From contig CAKZOI010000035.1 of the NCBI GenBank assembly GCA_937136395.1, positions 112,225-176,224 on the forward strand: a stretch of DNA of 64,000 nucleotides. The letters run 5' to 3'. A model generated the notes under the pieces. The model searched no databases. It was given only the letters and a program-made list of their open reading frames with translations, and was not told the DNA's origin. The stretch's first letter is position 1, and the number at the start of each line of letters is the position of its first letter. Position numbers and translations under genes: made by a program. This document shows positions 27,662 to 37,026 of the stretch, in pieces. This DNA is from an uncultured Opitutia bacterium. GTDB taxonomy: Bacteria; Verrucomicrobiota; Verrucomicrobiia; Opitutales; Coraliomargaritaceae.

Positions 27662-28855
27662 TTAGAGCGGTAACTCAATCACCTCCCAGGGCAGCCCGCG
27701 TAGATTGAGTTCATCCATAAACGGATCGGGATCGCGCTGCTCCATGTTCCAGACGCCTGGTTCTTTCCAGAGGCCCTTCAGGATCATTTGTGCACCGATC
27801 ATTGCTGGCACACCCGTGGTGTAGCTGATCGCTTGGCTGGATACCTCCTGGTAGCATTCCTGATGATCGCAGGAGTTGTAGATAAAAATACGCTTCTTTT
27901 TACCGTCCTTGGTGCCGACGATGTCGCAACCGATACAGGTCTTACCCTTGGTCCGTGGACCGAGACTCGCTGGGTCTGGCAACACTGCGCGGAGGAATTC
28001 AATCGGCTGAATCTGTTGTCCCTTGATCTCGATCGGCTCGATCGAGGTCATACCGACGTTTTCCAATACGCGCAGGTGAGTCAGATATTTCTCGGAGAAA
28101 GTCATCCAGAAACGGATACGTTTGAGGCCTTTGATGTTTTGGCAGAGGGATTCCATCTCCTCGTGGTAGAGGAGGTAGGCGTCTTGTTTGCCCACGACGG
28201 GAAAGTCGTAGACTTGGTGCACACTCATCGGCTCGACCTCTTTCCATTCGCCTGCTTCCCAGTAGCGACCGTTTTGCGTGATTTCGCGGATGTTGATCTC
28301 AGGATTAAAATTGGTGGCAAAGTGATAGCCGTGGTCACCCGCATTGGCATCGAGGATGTCAATGGTCTCGATCTCATCGAAGAGGTGCTTTTGGGCATAG
28401 GCGCAAAAGACATTAGTCACGCCTGGATCGAAACCAGAGCCGAGTAGGGCAGTGAGCCCTGCGTCCTTGAAGCGGTCTTGGTAGGCCCATTGCCATTTGT
28501 ATTCAAACTTCGCCTCTTCAGGTGGCTCGTAGTTGGCGGTATCCATATAGTGCACTTCCGCAGCGAGGCAGGCATCCATCAATGGCAGGTCTTGGTAGGG
28601 CAGTGCGACGTTGATCACCAGTTCCGGCTTTTCGGCATTCAGTATCGCAGTCGTTGCCGCGACATTGTCCGCATCCAGTGCAAGTGTGCGAATAGTTCGC
28701 CCCTGTTTTGCGTTGATATCTTTCGCGATCGCGTCGCACTTCGAAACCGTGCGCGAGGCGAGAATGATTTCGCTGAAAACCTCCGGTAGTTGTGCACATT
28801 TATGCGCCACCACATTTCCGACTCCACCTGCACCGATAATGATTACTTTAGACAT
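27662..28855 (-). CDS. carboxynorspermidine synthase (saccharopine dehydrogenase family)
   Basis: 397 residues. The N-terminal NAD(P)-binding motif is VIIIGAGGVGNVVAHKC. The body (ALPYQDLPLMDACL, MDTANYEPPEEAKFEYKWQWAYQDRFKDAGLTALLGSGFDPG) follows the carboxynorspermidine/carboxyspermidine dehydrogenase group rather than fungal saccharopine reductases. The enzyme condenses a diamine with aspartate semialdehyde by reductive amination, forming carboxy(nor)spermidine in the polyamine route. The usual partner, carboxynorspermidine decarboxylase, is not adjacent. Length and motif order fit well. Confidence 0.88.
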   Translation of the reverse strand: MSKVIIIGAGGVGNVVAHKCAQLPEVFSEIILASRTVSKCDAIAKDINAKQGRTIRTLALDADNVAATTAILNAEKPELVINVALPYQDLPLMDACLAAEVHYMDTANYEPPEEAKFEYKWQWAYQDRFKDAGLTALLGSGFDPGVTNVFCAYAQKHLFDEIETIDILDANAGDHGYHFATNFNPEINIREITQNGRYWEAGEWKEVEPMSVHQVYDFPVVGKQDAYLLYHEEMESLCQNIKGLKRIRFWMTFSEKYLTHLRVLENVGMTSIEPIEIKGQQIQPIEFLRAVLPDPASLGPRTKGKTCIGCDIVGTKDGKKKRIFIYNSCDHQECYQEVSSQAISYTTGVPAMIGAQMILKGLWKEPGVWNMEQRDPDPFMDELNLRGLPWEVIELPL

Positions 28856-29071
28856 GCGGTGTTTAATGAGACATGCGCTTCATTCTTCAAGATTATTTGA
28901 ATCAAAGTCCTAATCGTAATCCTACGCTTCTTCATGATCTTTATCGATCCGCTGGCAGGTAAAGACTTACAGAAGTTTAAGAGGATCAAGATTAAGAGTA
29001 GGAGCGCATCTATAATTATTTGCGACGGTTGAGTTTGATATACAGTCGCTTGGTGCTATGCCTTGTCCCTT

Positions 29072-29998
29072 ATGGATACCGTTTACGGCTACGAATACAC
29101 GACTGGCACGCATCTTATTGTCACGGATGAGGATGCGGCGGATTTTTTGCAGAGTCAGTTCACCAATGAACTGCGTCCGTTTGAGGCGGGGCGCTGCACC
29201 TACGGCCTGTGGCTGGATGTGAAGGGGAAGGTCCTTGCAGATAGCTACGCGCTGTGTGAAGGGGAGGAGGCCTTTCGTTTAATCAGCGAAACTTCGGAGG
29301 CTGCGGTGCTTACGGAAAAATTGGAAAAACATATCATCGCGGATGATGTGGAGATCGAAACGGCGGAAGCGGTCACTGGCTTTGCCTTGATCGGCGAGGG
29401 CTTGGAGTCAGTTTTGGCTGCACTTGGTTTGGAGATCCCGGCTGCCGGGCAGTTCATCGCTAAGGGCGACTTACGTGTCTTTTTAGGTCGACGTTCCGAT
29501 CAGCTGAATTGTGAAGTGGTTTGCCTGAATTCAGCTGCGGCCGATGCAGTTCGCGATGCGTGCACGGTGCAGTCGGTTGAGTGGGCGGATGCGGACTCGA
29601 TTACGCTGCAACGGATTTCTGCAGGCTTCCCTCAGGTTCCTGTTGAAATCGGTCCGAACGATATGCCAGGTGAGGGTGGTTTAGAGAGCGATGCGGTGTC
29701 ATTTACTAAGGGCTGCTATCTCGGGCAGGAAGTGGTGGCACGTATGCACAATGTCGGGCGTCCACAGCGTGCGCTGTTTGTGGTTTCTGGATCGGATACC
29801 TGCCCCGAGTCACCGATCGCAATATATAATAGGGAAACAAAGCAAGTGGGGGAATTGCGCACCACGGTGGAGGCGAAGGAGGGGTGGCTTGGAGTGGCTC
29901 TCTTGAAGCATCGCTTTGCGAGCGTTGGTGATGTCTTGCTTGCCGGCGACACCGAGCTTACCGTTGAGAGAGTTTTTCGCGATCAGAAAGGTATTTGA
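29072..29998 (+). CDS. ygfZ: YgfZ/GcvT-like folate-binding protein
   Basis: 308 residues from the ATG at 29072; a TTG three codons upstream is possible. The YgfZ signature K-G-C-Y-x-G-Q-E is present (TKGCYLGQEVVARMHN). YgfZ is a folate-binding, GcvT-like protein involved in maturation or repair of some iron-sulfur enzymes, including MiaB-type tRNA thiomethylation. No glycine-cleavage genes are adjacent, which supports YgfZ rather than GcvT. The stop is 3 bases before a small gene, probably in the same transcript. Confidence 0.88.
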   Translation: MDTVYGYEYTTGTHLIVTDEDAADFLQSQFTNELRPFEAGRCTYGLWLDVKGKVLADSYALCEGEEAFRLISETSEAAVLTEKLEKHIIADDVEIETAEAVTGFALIGEGLESVLAALGLEIPAAGQFIAKGDLRVFLGRRSDQLNCEVVCLNSAAADAVRDACTVQSVEWADADSITLQRISAGFPQVPVEIGPNDMPGEGGLESDAVSFTKGCYLGQEVVARMHNVGRPQRALFVVSGSDTCPESPIAIYNRETKQVGELRTTVEAKEGWLGVALLKHRFASVGDVLLAGDTELTVERVFRDQKGI

Positions 29999-30000
29999 AT

Positions 30001-30210
30001 ATGAGTGATTTACAGGATGAAGAACTACAAGGTGTGACGCGGATTTTTGTGAATTTGGGTGCGGAATCAGAGCAGGCAAAAGTGATGGCTGCACAGCTTT
30101 TGAAGCGTGCAGGGCAGATTGCCGAAGAACGTAAAATATCAAAAGTGGAAGCGGCGGAGACCCTATTAAAACAGGTGATTCAAGCCCGCAACGGCGAGGA
30201 GTCTGTCTAA
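30001..30210 (+). CDS. small helical protein of unknown function
   Basis: 69 residues, starting at the ATG directly after ygfZ. The composition is helical (ESEQAKVMAAQLLKRAGQIAEERKISKVEAAETLLKQVIQ, discontinuous) and acidic at both ends. No motif is recognised. It is likely co-translated with ygfZ (3-base spacing). Confidence 0.65.
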   Translation: MSDLQDEELQGVTRIFVNLGAESEQAKVMAAQLLKRAGQIAEERKISKVEAAETLLKQVIQARNGEESV

Positions 30211-30354
30211 TAGAGCTTGTTTGCGAGTGGCGCGCGCCTTAAACCCGCTAAAAAGTAGGCTTTAGAGCAGATTTTTTGTTGACGAGTGCATTCTCCAAAC
30301 GTCTTCTCATCTACAGTCATTGTGACTACTCAACCTCAACAAAATATATAAAAT

Positions 30355-30630
30355 ATGAACAAAGCAGAACTTATTGCAGAAGTGCAAAAATCCCTCGGTA
30401 AAGATACATCTAAAGCAGCAGCAGAACGTGCAATTGAAGCCGTTCTTGAAGGTGTGAAAAAGGGTATTAAGAAGGATAAGAACGTTCAACTTATCGGTTT
30501 CGGCACATTCTCCGTCACAAAGCGTGCAGCTCGTGATGGAATCAACCCACAGACTCGCGAGAAGATCAAGATCAAGGCTTCCAAGTCTGTGAAGTTCAAA
30601 GCAGGCGCTGGCCTCAAGGCTATCCTCTAA
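30355..30630 (+). CDS. hup: HU-family histone-like DNA-binding protein
   Basis: 91 residues: [20 protein letters not shown] begins the helical dimerisation body. The conserved IGFGTFSV strand is followed by the DNA-binding arm, with the family motif [16 protein letters not shown]. It compacts and bends DNA. A TTGACG element at 30279-30284 may be part of the promoter, but the -10 box is unclear. A terminator follows. Confidence 0.95.
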   Translation: MNKAELIAEVQKSLGKDTSKAAAERAIEAVLEGVKKGIKKDKNVQLIGFGTFSVTKRAARDGINPQTREKIKIKASKSVKFKAGAGLKAIL

Positions 30631-30657
30631 GAGTTTCCCCACTCTAAAGAATTCTAT

Positions 30658-30687
30658 AAAGCTCACGGTGAAAGCCGTGAGCTTTTT
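30658..30687 (+). terminator. rho-independent terminator after HU
   Basis: AAAGCTCACGG and CCGTGAGCTTT flank a short AAAG-type loop, followed by a T run. Confidence 0.88.
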
Positions 30688-30802
30688 TGTGCCAGGAATG
30701 GGCGGAGGGAAACGTTCCCTCGGCTGAGCGGAGTCGAAGTCCGTCGTTTGAGCGTGTCTGAGTGTGATCGGTATTGAACCCATTTCGCTGAAGGTTTGGC
30801 AC

Positions 30803-30884
<82 letters not shown>

Positions 30885-31044
30885 AAAACTGCAACTTAAT
30901 TAGGTCAAATCTTTCTAAAGAGTGTTATAAAGTGTCGATAAGCGGTTTCAAAATCTTACGTCGTAGCAGGAATGATTTTGCCTCTAATGATGTTGCCCAG
31001 TGTTGTGTGTGCTAGGTTCAATTGGGTTGTCGTTTCGGGGGAGT

Positions 31045-31060
31045 CAGACAGGAGTGTCTG
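31045..31060. repeat. short palindrome CAGACAGGAGTGTCTG
   Basis: Identical to the copy at 4676-4691. Confidence 0.55.
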
Positions 31061-31173
31061 ACTTACATAACTCGAAGCGGTTTGGCTAACTAAGCAGCAC
31101 CCCTCCTCGTCAAGGATGGGGAGCATAATTAAGTAAACTCGGTTGTTCAGATAACGAACCCTACCAAGGGTGG

Positions 31174-31195
31174 GGCGCGATATCCTTATCGTGCC
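31174..31195. repeat. hairpin with TATCC core
   Basis: Arms GGCGCGATA and TATCGTGCC (one G-T pair). Same design as 19604-19667 and 24105-24126, with different arms. Confidence 0.6.
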
Positions 31196-31205
31196 GGTCC
31201 GACCG

Positions 31206-32048
31206 CTAGAGTCGCTTCATATACTTCTTGCCGAGCTTGTCGCTAAAGAGAACTCGCTTTTCTTGAATCGCGAGGACTTTGAGCCCTAGATTGTAGTGGA
31301 CCGTATCGCCGACGACGTAGGTTTCGCCGTTGAGAATGACTTTATTGCCACTGGATGAGAGACGCATGCCGGTGATTTTCGCTTGGGCGATCCAGTTGAT
31401 GGTCTCTTGGCCAGGGTTGGCTGCTGCGAGTTTAGCTTCAGCTGCTGCTTTGGCTTCGGCAGCCGCTTTGGCTTCAAGCCGTGCAGCGTTTGCCTCTGCT
31501 TGAAGTCGTGCAGTGGTTGCTTCTGCTTCAAGTCGCGCGGCTCTGGCTTCTGCGGCGAGTCGCTTCTGTTCGGCTTCAGCTGCCATCTGTGCTTCGGCTG
31601 CCGCTTTGGCTTCTGCGGCTTCGCGGGCGAGACGCAACTCTTGGATAACTTTTGATTCGCTTGCTGTCGGTGTGGTGCTTGCTTCTGGGCTCACAGGGGC
31701 AGTTGCCTCAGGCGCAGAAGTCGTGGCAGCTACTGTCGCTGCGGGTGTCGGTGTCGTGACGCTGGTCGACTTGATTGGAGTCGATAAGGGGGCAGGCTCA
31801 ATTGTTGGTGTGGTCGCGAGTTCTTCGGGAGCGTTGGGTTTATTGAGTAGGATGATACTGAGGCCCGCGATGATACCGATCAATAAAGCGACGACGATAA
31901 TCACGCCAGGCTTCGCTCCTGAGCTGGGCGCTGCGGTTGCGGCGGCGGCTGGTTGGCTGCTGGATGCCGCACGTTCTGCAGGGTTGACCGTTTTGGATTG
32001 TGCGCGGTCCTGCTGAGCTTTGCGAAGGGCTTGATTGATGAGGCTCAT
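31206..32048 (-). CDS. GspB-like protein with membrane anchor and Ala/Glu-rich repeat
   Basis: 280 residues. The N-terminus MSLINQALRKAQQDRAQ is characteristic of GspB/ExeB-like proteins. A single transmembrane helix lies at about 49-70, then a Pro/Thr/Ala linker. From about 135 to 210 there is a low-complexity coiled-coil repeat of LEAEA/AKAAAEA-type units. The last 65 residues form a compact domain (ITGMRLSSSGNKVILNGETYVVGDTV), periplasmic by topology. It follows an ExeA-type ATPase on the same strand, as in the GspA-GspB pair that helps assemble the type II secretin. No other secretion genes are in the window. Confidence 0.78.
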   Translation of the reverse strand: MSLINQALRKAQQDRAQSKTVNPAERAASSSQPAAAATAAPSSGAKPGVIIVVALLIGIIAGLSIILLNKPNAPEELATTPTIEPAPLSTPIKSTSVTTPTPAATVAATTSAPEATAPVSPEASTTPTASESKVIQELRLAREAAEAKAAAEAQMAAEAEQKRLAAEARAARLEAEATTARLQAEANAARLEAKAAAEAKAAAEAKLAAANPGQETINWIAQAKITGMRLSSSGNKVILNGETYVVGDTVHYNLGLKVLAIQEKRVLFSDKLGKKYMKRL

Positions 32049-32117
32049 GAAATTGAATGAATAATGGTGAATGAGTAATGACTGATGCGCATGAGAATAC
32101 TGCTAGCGATGGATCAT

Positions 32118-32936
32118 CTACTTGTGGAGGCGATTAATGTCTTTGAGTGCTCTGCGGACATCCCACCAGTTCACTTCGTTGTTGTTGCGAATGTAGGTGG
32201 AGAGTAGTGCTTTGTCGCAGATATTATTGATCATGCGTGGGATACCGAGACTGCCTTTAGTGATGAGTCTGACGGCGTGTTTGGTGAATTGGAGTCGCCC
32301 ATTGCTGCCGGCGAGGGTGAGCCGATGGGAGATGTATTGATTGATCTCATTGACGTTCAGTGGCAAGAGATCGTAGTGCACGAGCACACGCTGGCGAAAT
32401 TGCCGAAGCCTCTTTTCTTTGAGCTTTTCGTTCAGCTCAGGCTGGCCCATCAGAATGATTTGCAGTAGCTTTTGGTCATATGTCTCGAGATTGGAGAGCA
32501 TGCGGAGCATTTCCATGACTTCGAAAGAGAGGTTTTGTGCTTCGTCAATGATGACGACGATCTCACGCCCTTTTTCGATTTTTTCTAGCAGTAAATCGTG
32601 AATTTGATCGAGCAGGTCATTTTTATCGCTGCCTTCAACCTCAGCGCCCAGCTCTTTCATGATACCGCGTAGCAACTGGCTTTCGGAGACTCTCGGGTTG
32701 AGTAGTAGAGCGGTATCGCAGTTCTCATCGCTCTCGAGTTCTTCGAGGAGTTTACGGCAAAGAGTGGTTTTTCCGCAGCCGACTTCGCCTGTAAGCACGA
32801 TAAAGCCTTTTTTTTCTTCGATTCCGTAGCGCAAGTGTTGCAACGCTTCTTCGTGGGTTGGGCTGAGGAAAAGAAAACGCGGATTAGGCGTCACATGAAA
32901 GGGCATTTCCGAAAAACCGAAGTAGTCTTGATACAT
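32118..32936 (-). CDS. ExeA/GspA-type AAA ATPase
   Basis: 272 residues, beginning YQDYFGFSEMPFHVTPNPRFLFLSPTHEEAL, the usual start of the ExeA family. Walker A is GEVGCGKTT and Walker B VVIIDEAQNLS. Arginine-rich sensor segments (LRQFRQRV) follow. ExeA in Aeromonas has a C-terminal peptidoglycan-binding domain; this protein ends after the AAA module, so it should be cytoplasmic. The partner gene (GspB-like) starts 69 bases downstream. The pair could serve secretin or type IV pilus assembly; this is an inference from family and order. Confidence 0.85.
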   Translation of the reverse strand: MYQDYFGFSEMPFHVTPNPRFLFLSPTHEEALQHLRYGIEEKKGFIVLTGEVGCGKTTLCRKLLEELESDENCDTALLLNPRVSESQLLRGIMKELGAEVEGSDKNDLLDQIHDLLLEKIEKGREIVVIIDEAQNLSFEVMEMLRMLSNLETYDQKLLQIILMGQPELNEKLKEKRLRQFRQRVLVHYDLLPLNVNEINQYISHRLTLAGSNGRLQFTKHAVRLITKGSLGIPRMINNICDKALLSTYIRNNNEVNWWDVRRALKDINRLHK

Positions 32937-33013
32937 AGTATGGTGGAATCTTCTAAAGGATTCTTAGATTACCCTTTTCAATCGAGGCAAAATCGCCTTC
33001 TTTGGGTGTTCTG

Positions 33014-33319
33014 ATGTCGAAGGGTTCAGCACAGCGAAAGGAACGCGTTATCTTGCTCATGTTATTGGGCATGTTGGTCGTGCTGGTTATATTTTTCAGT
33101 AGTCTCATCCTGCAAACATATCGTGAGTATAAGAACTTTAGAGTCCGTGAAATTAGAATCGAGAAGAAGCTCACACAAGCTCGAAAAGAGTTTGAGCAAA
33201 AGGAAGCGTATTTAGCACGCTTGCTGGAGGATCCAGAGTTTCTGGAGAGAGTGGTGCGCGAACGATTGGGATATGCGAGGCCGGATGAGTTGCTCTTTCG
33301 TTTTTCGGACGAGGACTAG
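33014..33319 (+). CDS. ftsB: FtsB/DivIC-family cell-division protein
   Basis: 101 residues from the ATG at 33014; an in-frame TTG four codons earlier is less likely. A transmembrane helix at about 14-36 is followed by a coiled coil (about 40-75) and the family's conserved end, FLERVVRERLGYARPDELLF. FtsB bridges FtsL and FtsQ in the divisome and acts from the inner membrane. It is a single gene, diverging from exeA by 78 bases. Confidence 0.85.
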   Translation: MSKGSAQRKERVILLMLLGMLVVLVIFFSSLILQTYREYKNFRVREIRIEKKLTQARKEFEQKEAYLARLLEDPEFLERVVRERLGYARPDELLFRFSDED

Positions 33320-33446
33320 TGTTTGATTTTTAGGTGCGATTCACCGTGTAGCGCACCTGTGTAAGCTAAATTTAACTCGTTTCCCTTCGTTCTCGGGATC
33401 GAAGTTTGCAATTTGTATGTGGGACCTTAGCTAGGATGCTGCAATT

Positions 33447-34883
33447 ATGAATCACTCTGAAACGATACAGTCACTCATTCATTCATTTAAAGAAGCAGGC
33501 CAGGGGCAGGTCTTCGCTTTTTTTGATCAGCTCGATGCTGCTGCGCAGGCGAAGCTCGTGGCACAGGCGTCGACGATTGATCTCGCCGAAGTGGCATCGT
33601 TGGTCGTGGAGCATGTTGTCGGTTCGCATGAGGGAGGAGTCGATGTGAACGGGCTGGAGCCTGCGCCGTATACGGCTTTGCCTGCAAATGGTGGAGACGC
33701 TGCGGAGTGGGCCGACGCTCTAGAGGCGGGTTCTTCGGCACTGCGTGCGGGCAGGGTTGCCGCATTTACTGTCGCCGGTGGGCAAGGCACTCGCCTCGGT
33801 TACGATGGGCCTAAGGGCACGTATCCAGTTACGCCACTCACTGAGAAAACACTTTTTCAAGTATTTGCAGAGAAAATAGCACGTTCAGGCGAGCGCTTTG
33901 AGGTGACGATACCATGGTTTATTTTGACCAGTGAGATTAATAATGATGCGACCATCGCTGCGTTCGAGGAAAACAATTATTATGGTCTATCAAAGGATTC
34001 GGTGCATTTCATCGTGCAGGGCTTGGTGCCTGCGGTCGATCGCGATGGGAAGATCCTCTTGTCGGATAAGGGCACGATTGCGATGACTCCCGATGGTCAC
34101 GGCGGTTCGCTTCGTGCATTGGTGCGCAGTGGTGCGATAGACACGATGAAGGAGCAGGGCATCGACATTGTTAGCTACTTCCAAGTGGATAATCCGATCG
34201 TGCAGTGCATTGATCCAGCCTTCGTTGGTTTTCATGTTCTTGGTCAATCTGAGCTATCTAGTAAAATGGTGCCAAAGGCGTATCCGCTAGAGAAAGTGGG
34301 ACATTTCTGTGTGCAAGATGGCAATGCACTCGTTGTTGAATACAGCGACATGCCAAACGAAATGCAGGAGCAAACCAACGAAGATGGCTCGATCCGTTTC
34401 AACGGTGGTAGTGTAGCGATTCACATCTTTGATCGCGACTTTATCGCGCGAGCAGGCGGTTCTGGGGAGGACGTGAAGCTACCGTTCCACCGTGCGGACA
34501 AAAAGATCCCATTTGTCGATGCGAATGGTGACATTGTGACACCGGACGCGCCAAACGGTGTGAAATTTGAAATGTTTGTATTCGATGCGTTGCCGCTTGC
34601 TAAGAATCCAGTGATTATTGAAGCCGCGCGAGCAGACGAATTCAGTCCCGTTAAGAATGCCGAAGGCGTGGATTCTCCGCATTCTTGTAAAGAAGATCAG
34701 CTCCGCATGTTCGCGCGTTGGCTCAAGGCAGCCGGAGAAAGCATTGAAACAGATGAAAGCGGTTTACCTGTATTCACATTTGAAATTAGCCACCGGTTTG
34801 CTGCGGATGAGGCAGATTTTATTGCGCAATGGAACGCATTGAGCGAAAAACCTGCTATTGCCGAAGGCGCGATCGTTGAGTGA
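33447..34883 (+). CDS. UDP-sugar pyrophosphorylase (UDPGP/UAP1 family)
   Basis: 478 residues. The nucleotide-binding motif VAGGQGTRLGYDGPKGTYPV (about residues 110-129) is that of the UDPGP family (eukaryotic-type UDP-N-acetylglucosamine/UDP-glucose pyrophosphorylase), unlike bacterial GalU or GlmU. Further motifs are FILTSEINN and PDGHGGSLRAL. It forms a UDP-sugar from UTP and a sugar 1-phosphate. The next gene makes sugar 1-phosphates, which supports a shared route to cell-envelope or glycogen precursors. Whether it prefers GlcNAc-1-P or Glc-1-P cannot be decided by eye. Confidence 0.9.
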   Translation: MNHSETIQSLIHSFKEAGQGQVFAFFDQLDAAAQAKLVAQASTIDLAEVASLVVEHVVGSHEGGVDVNGLEPAPYTALPANGGDAAEWADALEAGSSALRAGRVAAFTVAGGQGTRLGYDGPKGTYPVTPLTEKTLFQVFAEKIARSGERFEVTIPWFILTSEINNDATIAAFEENNYYGLSKDSVHFIVQGLVPAVDRDGKILLSDKGTIAMTPDGHGGSLRALVRSGAIDTMKEQGIDIVSYFQVDNPIVQCIDPAFVGFHVLGQSELSSKMVPKAYPLEKVGHFCVQDGNALVVEYSDMPNEMQEQTNEDGSIRFNGGSVAIHIFDRDFIARAGGSGEDVKLPFHRADKKIPFVDANGDIVTPDAPNGVKFEMFVFDALPLAKNPVIIEAARADEFSPVKNAEGVDSPHSCKEDQLRMFARWLKAAGESIETDESGLPVFTFEISHRFAADEADFIAQWNALSEKPAIAEGAIVE

Positions 34884-34921
34884 CTTTATTTACTAATCAC
34901 TAACTTCTATCTTCTTAAACA

Positions 34922-36886
34922 ATGAGTGTAATTGAAAAAATTGAAGCTGCAGGCGCGAATGGCTCGCTCCTCGACAGCACTGTTGAAAACTTGAAAGTCT
35001 GGGCAAGTGCCGACTTTCTTCCTGCTTGGACTGGTGAGAGTATCGCCGAGTTGGTCGAGAAGGGCGAGTGGGATGAGCTGAATGATCGGTTCTACCAGAA
35101 TCTTGCATTTGGCACAGGCGGTATTCGTGGTCGGACCATTGGCCGTGTTTCGACTAGTGTTGAAACAGGCACTCCATCTGAACAGGGCACTCCTGCTCAT
35201 GCGGCAGTGGGTTCGAATGTATTGAATGACTTCAATCTCGTGCGTGCGACCATCGGCCTGTTCCGCTATGTTAAAAAGTATCTCGATGATAATGGTCGCC
35301 ATGATTTGCCGCGTTTCGTGATTGCTCACGATGTGCGTCACTTCTCACGTCATTTCTGTGAGTTGACTGCATCCACATGGTGCAAGCTGGGTGGCCAAGC
35401 TATGATTTTTGAAGGTCCTCGTTCAACCCCTCAACTCAGTCACGCGGTCCGTCATTTCAATGCAACTTGTGGAGCGGTCATTACTGCGAGCCACAATCCC
35501 CCGCATGATAATGGCTTCAAGGTGTATTTCGAAGACGGTGCGCAGGTTGTATCCCCGCATGCAGAGGGTATCGTCGACCTGGTCAATCAGGTTACACTCG
35601 ATGAATTGCCTGAGTATTTGGATATTGATATTGGGTCGGTCATCACACTTGGAGAGGATGCGGACTCAGCATACTTAGACCTGCTTCAAGAGATGGTCGT
35701 CGATACCGAAGTCATGGAGGCGCAGGCACCCAAGGTGGTCTTTACTCCGATTCACGGCACCGGTGCAATCAGCTCGGTTCCCGTTCTGAAAGATTTGGGA
35801 ATAGAGGTCATCGAAGTGCCTGAGCAATCGGTTATTGATCCGCGTTTTCCAACTGTCAAGTCGCCGAACCCTGAAAACGCCGAAGCGCTCGCAATGGGTA
35901 TCGCCAAGGCGAATGAAACAGGCGCAGACGTGGTGGTTGCAACCGATCCAGATGCAGACCGTATGGGAGTCGCCGTTCGCAATCGCGAGGGCGAAATGGT
36001 GCTTTTGACTGGTAACCAGATCGGCACATTGCTCGCCGAATATCGTATCACCACTTTGAAGGATGCTGAAATACTACCTGAAGATGGTGGCGAAAATGCA
36101 GTCCTGATTAAAACATTCGTGACGAGCCCGATGCAGGAAGCCGTTGCGACATGGCACGGCATAAAAACAATCAATACATTGACTGGATTTAAATGGATTG
36201 GCGAAAAGCTGGCAGGCTATGAGGCTGAAATGAAAGCGAATCTCTATGAAAAAGAAGGCCTCGCACTCGATTACGATGCTTGCGATGTCTGGACCAAGGC
36301 GGATCTAATGCTCGATTACTCCACCTACTTCGTCTTTGGCGGAGAGGAGAGTTATGGCTACTTGGCAACTGATAAGTTGCGCGATAAAGACGCCAATGCA
36401 GCAGTGGTGATGTTCTGTGAGCTTACAGCCTATTTGAAAGCGCAAGACATGACCTTCCCTGAGTATCTGGATGCATTGTATCTACAACATGGATACTACG
36501 AAGAGAAAACGATCAATATCTATTACGAAGGTGCTGCGGGTAGTCAGAAGATTAAAAACATCCTTGATTCTTACCGCTCAAACCCACCTAAAGCATTTGG
36601 TGATGTCCAAGTTTCTGGGTTCACAGACTTTGGTAAGGACGAAATCATCGATGCAGATGGTAAAAAGATTCCGCCGCAAGATTTCTACTTCCTTGAGTTG
36701 AGCAACGGCTACAGTTTCGCTGTCCGCGGTTCCGGCACCGAGCCAAAGATTAAGTTCTACGTGTTCGGTCGTTCCGATCTGACGGATCCAGAAGCGATCG
36801 ATGCGGTTAAGGCTGCTGCAGGCGAAACCATGCAAACGATGCTTAAGGCGATCGATGCCGACGCTCGCGAGCGTGCTGAAGCATAG
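34922..36886 (+). CDS. phosphohexomutase (phosphoglucomutase/phosphomannomutase)
   Basis: 654 residues with all four domains of the alpha-D-phosphohexomutase family: the phosphoserine loop ITASHNPPHDNGFKVYF, the metal loop ATDPDADRMGVAV, the sugar-binding GGEESYGYL and the phosphate-binding RGSGTEPKIKFYV. It interconverts hexose 6- and 1-phosphates. The protein is about 70-100 residues longer than the typical bacterial PgcA form, with an insertion near residues 50-75 (following RGRTIGRVSTSVETG). It lies 38 bases after the UDP-sugar pyrophosphorylase and ends at a terminator, so the two form an operon. Confidence 0.92.
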   Translation: MSVIEKIEAAGANGSLLDSTVENLKVWASADFLPAWTGESIAELVEKGEWDELNDRFYQNLAFGTGGIRGRTIGRVSTSVETGTPSEQGTPAHAAVGSNVLNDFNLVRATIGLFRYVKKYLDDNGRHDLPRFVIAHDVRHFSRHFCELTASTWCKLGGQAMIFEGPRSTPQLSHAVRHFNATCGAVITASHNPPHDNGFKVYFEDGAQVVSPHAEGIVDLVNQVTLDELPEYLDIDIGSVITLGEDADSAYLDLLQEMVVDTEVMEAQAPKVVFTPIHGTGAISSVPVLKDLGIEVIEVPEQSVIDPRFPTVKSPNPENAEALAMGIAKANETGADVVVATDPDADRMGVAVRNREGEMVLLTGNQIGTLLAEYRITTLKDAEILPEDGGENAVLIKTFVTSPMQEAVATWHGIKTINTLTGFKWIGEKLAGYEAEMKANLYEKEGLALDYDACDVWTKADLMLDYSTYFVFGGEESYGYLATDKLRDKDANAAVVMFCELTAYLKAQDMTFPEYLDALYLQHGYYEEKTINIYYEGAAGSQKIKNILDSYRSNPPKAFGDVQVSGFTDFGKDEIIDADGKKIPPQDFYFLELSNGYSFAVRGSGTEPKIKFYVFGRSDLTDPEAIDAVKAAAGETMQTMLKAIDADARERAEA

Positions 36887-36927
36887 GCAATTGTAAGGGC
36901 TTTGCTTGCGAAGATCGTTTAACTTTC

Positions 36928-36958
36928 AAAGCGCCTCCAGAAATGGGGGCGCTTTTTT
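36928..36958 (+). terminator. rho-independent terminator after the phosphohexomutase
   Basis: AAAGCGCCTCC and GGGGGCGCTTT flank a short AGAAAT-type loop, followed by a T run. Confidence 0.85.
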
Positions 36959-37026
36959 GTGTTCCATCATAGGGACGGCTGCCCTCAGCCGTCCGAGCGT
37001 GTGGTAAAGAGAGAGCAGTTGCGCCC

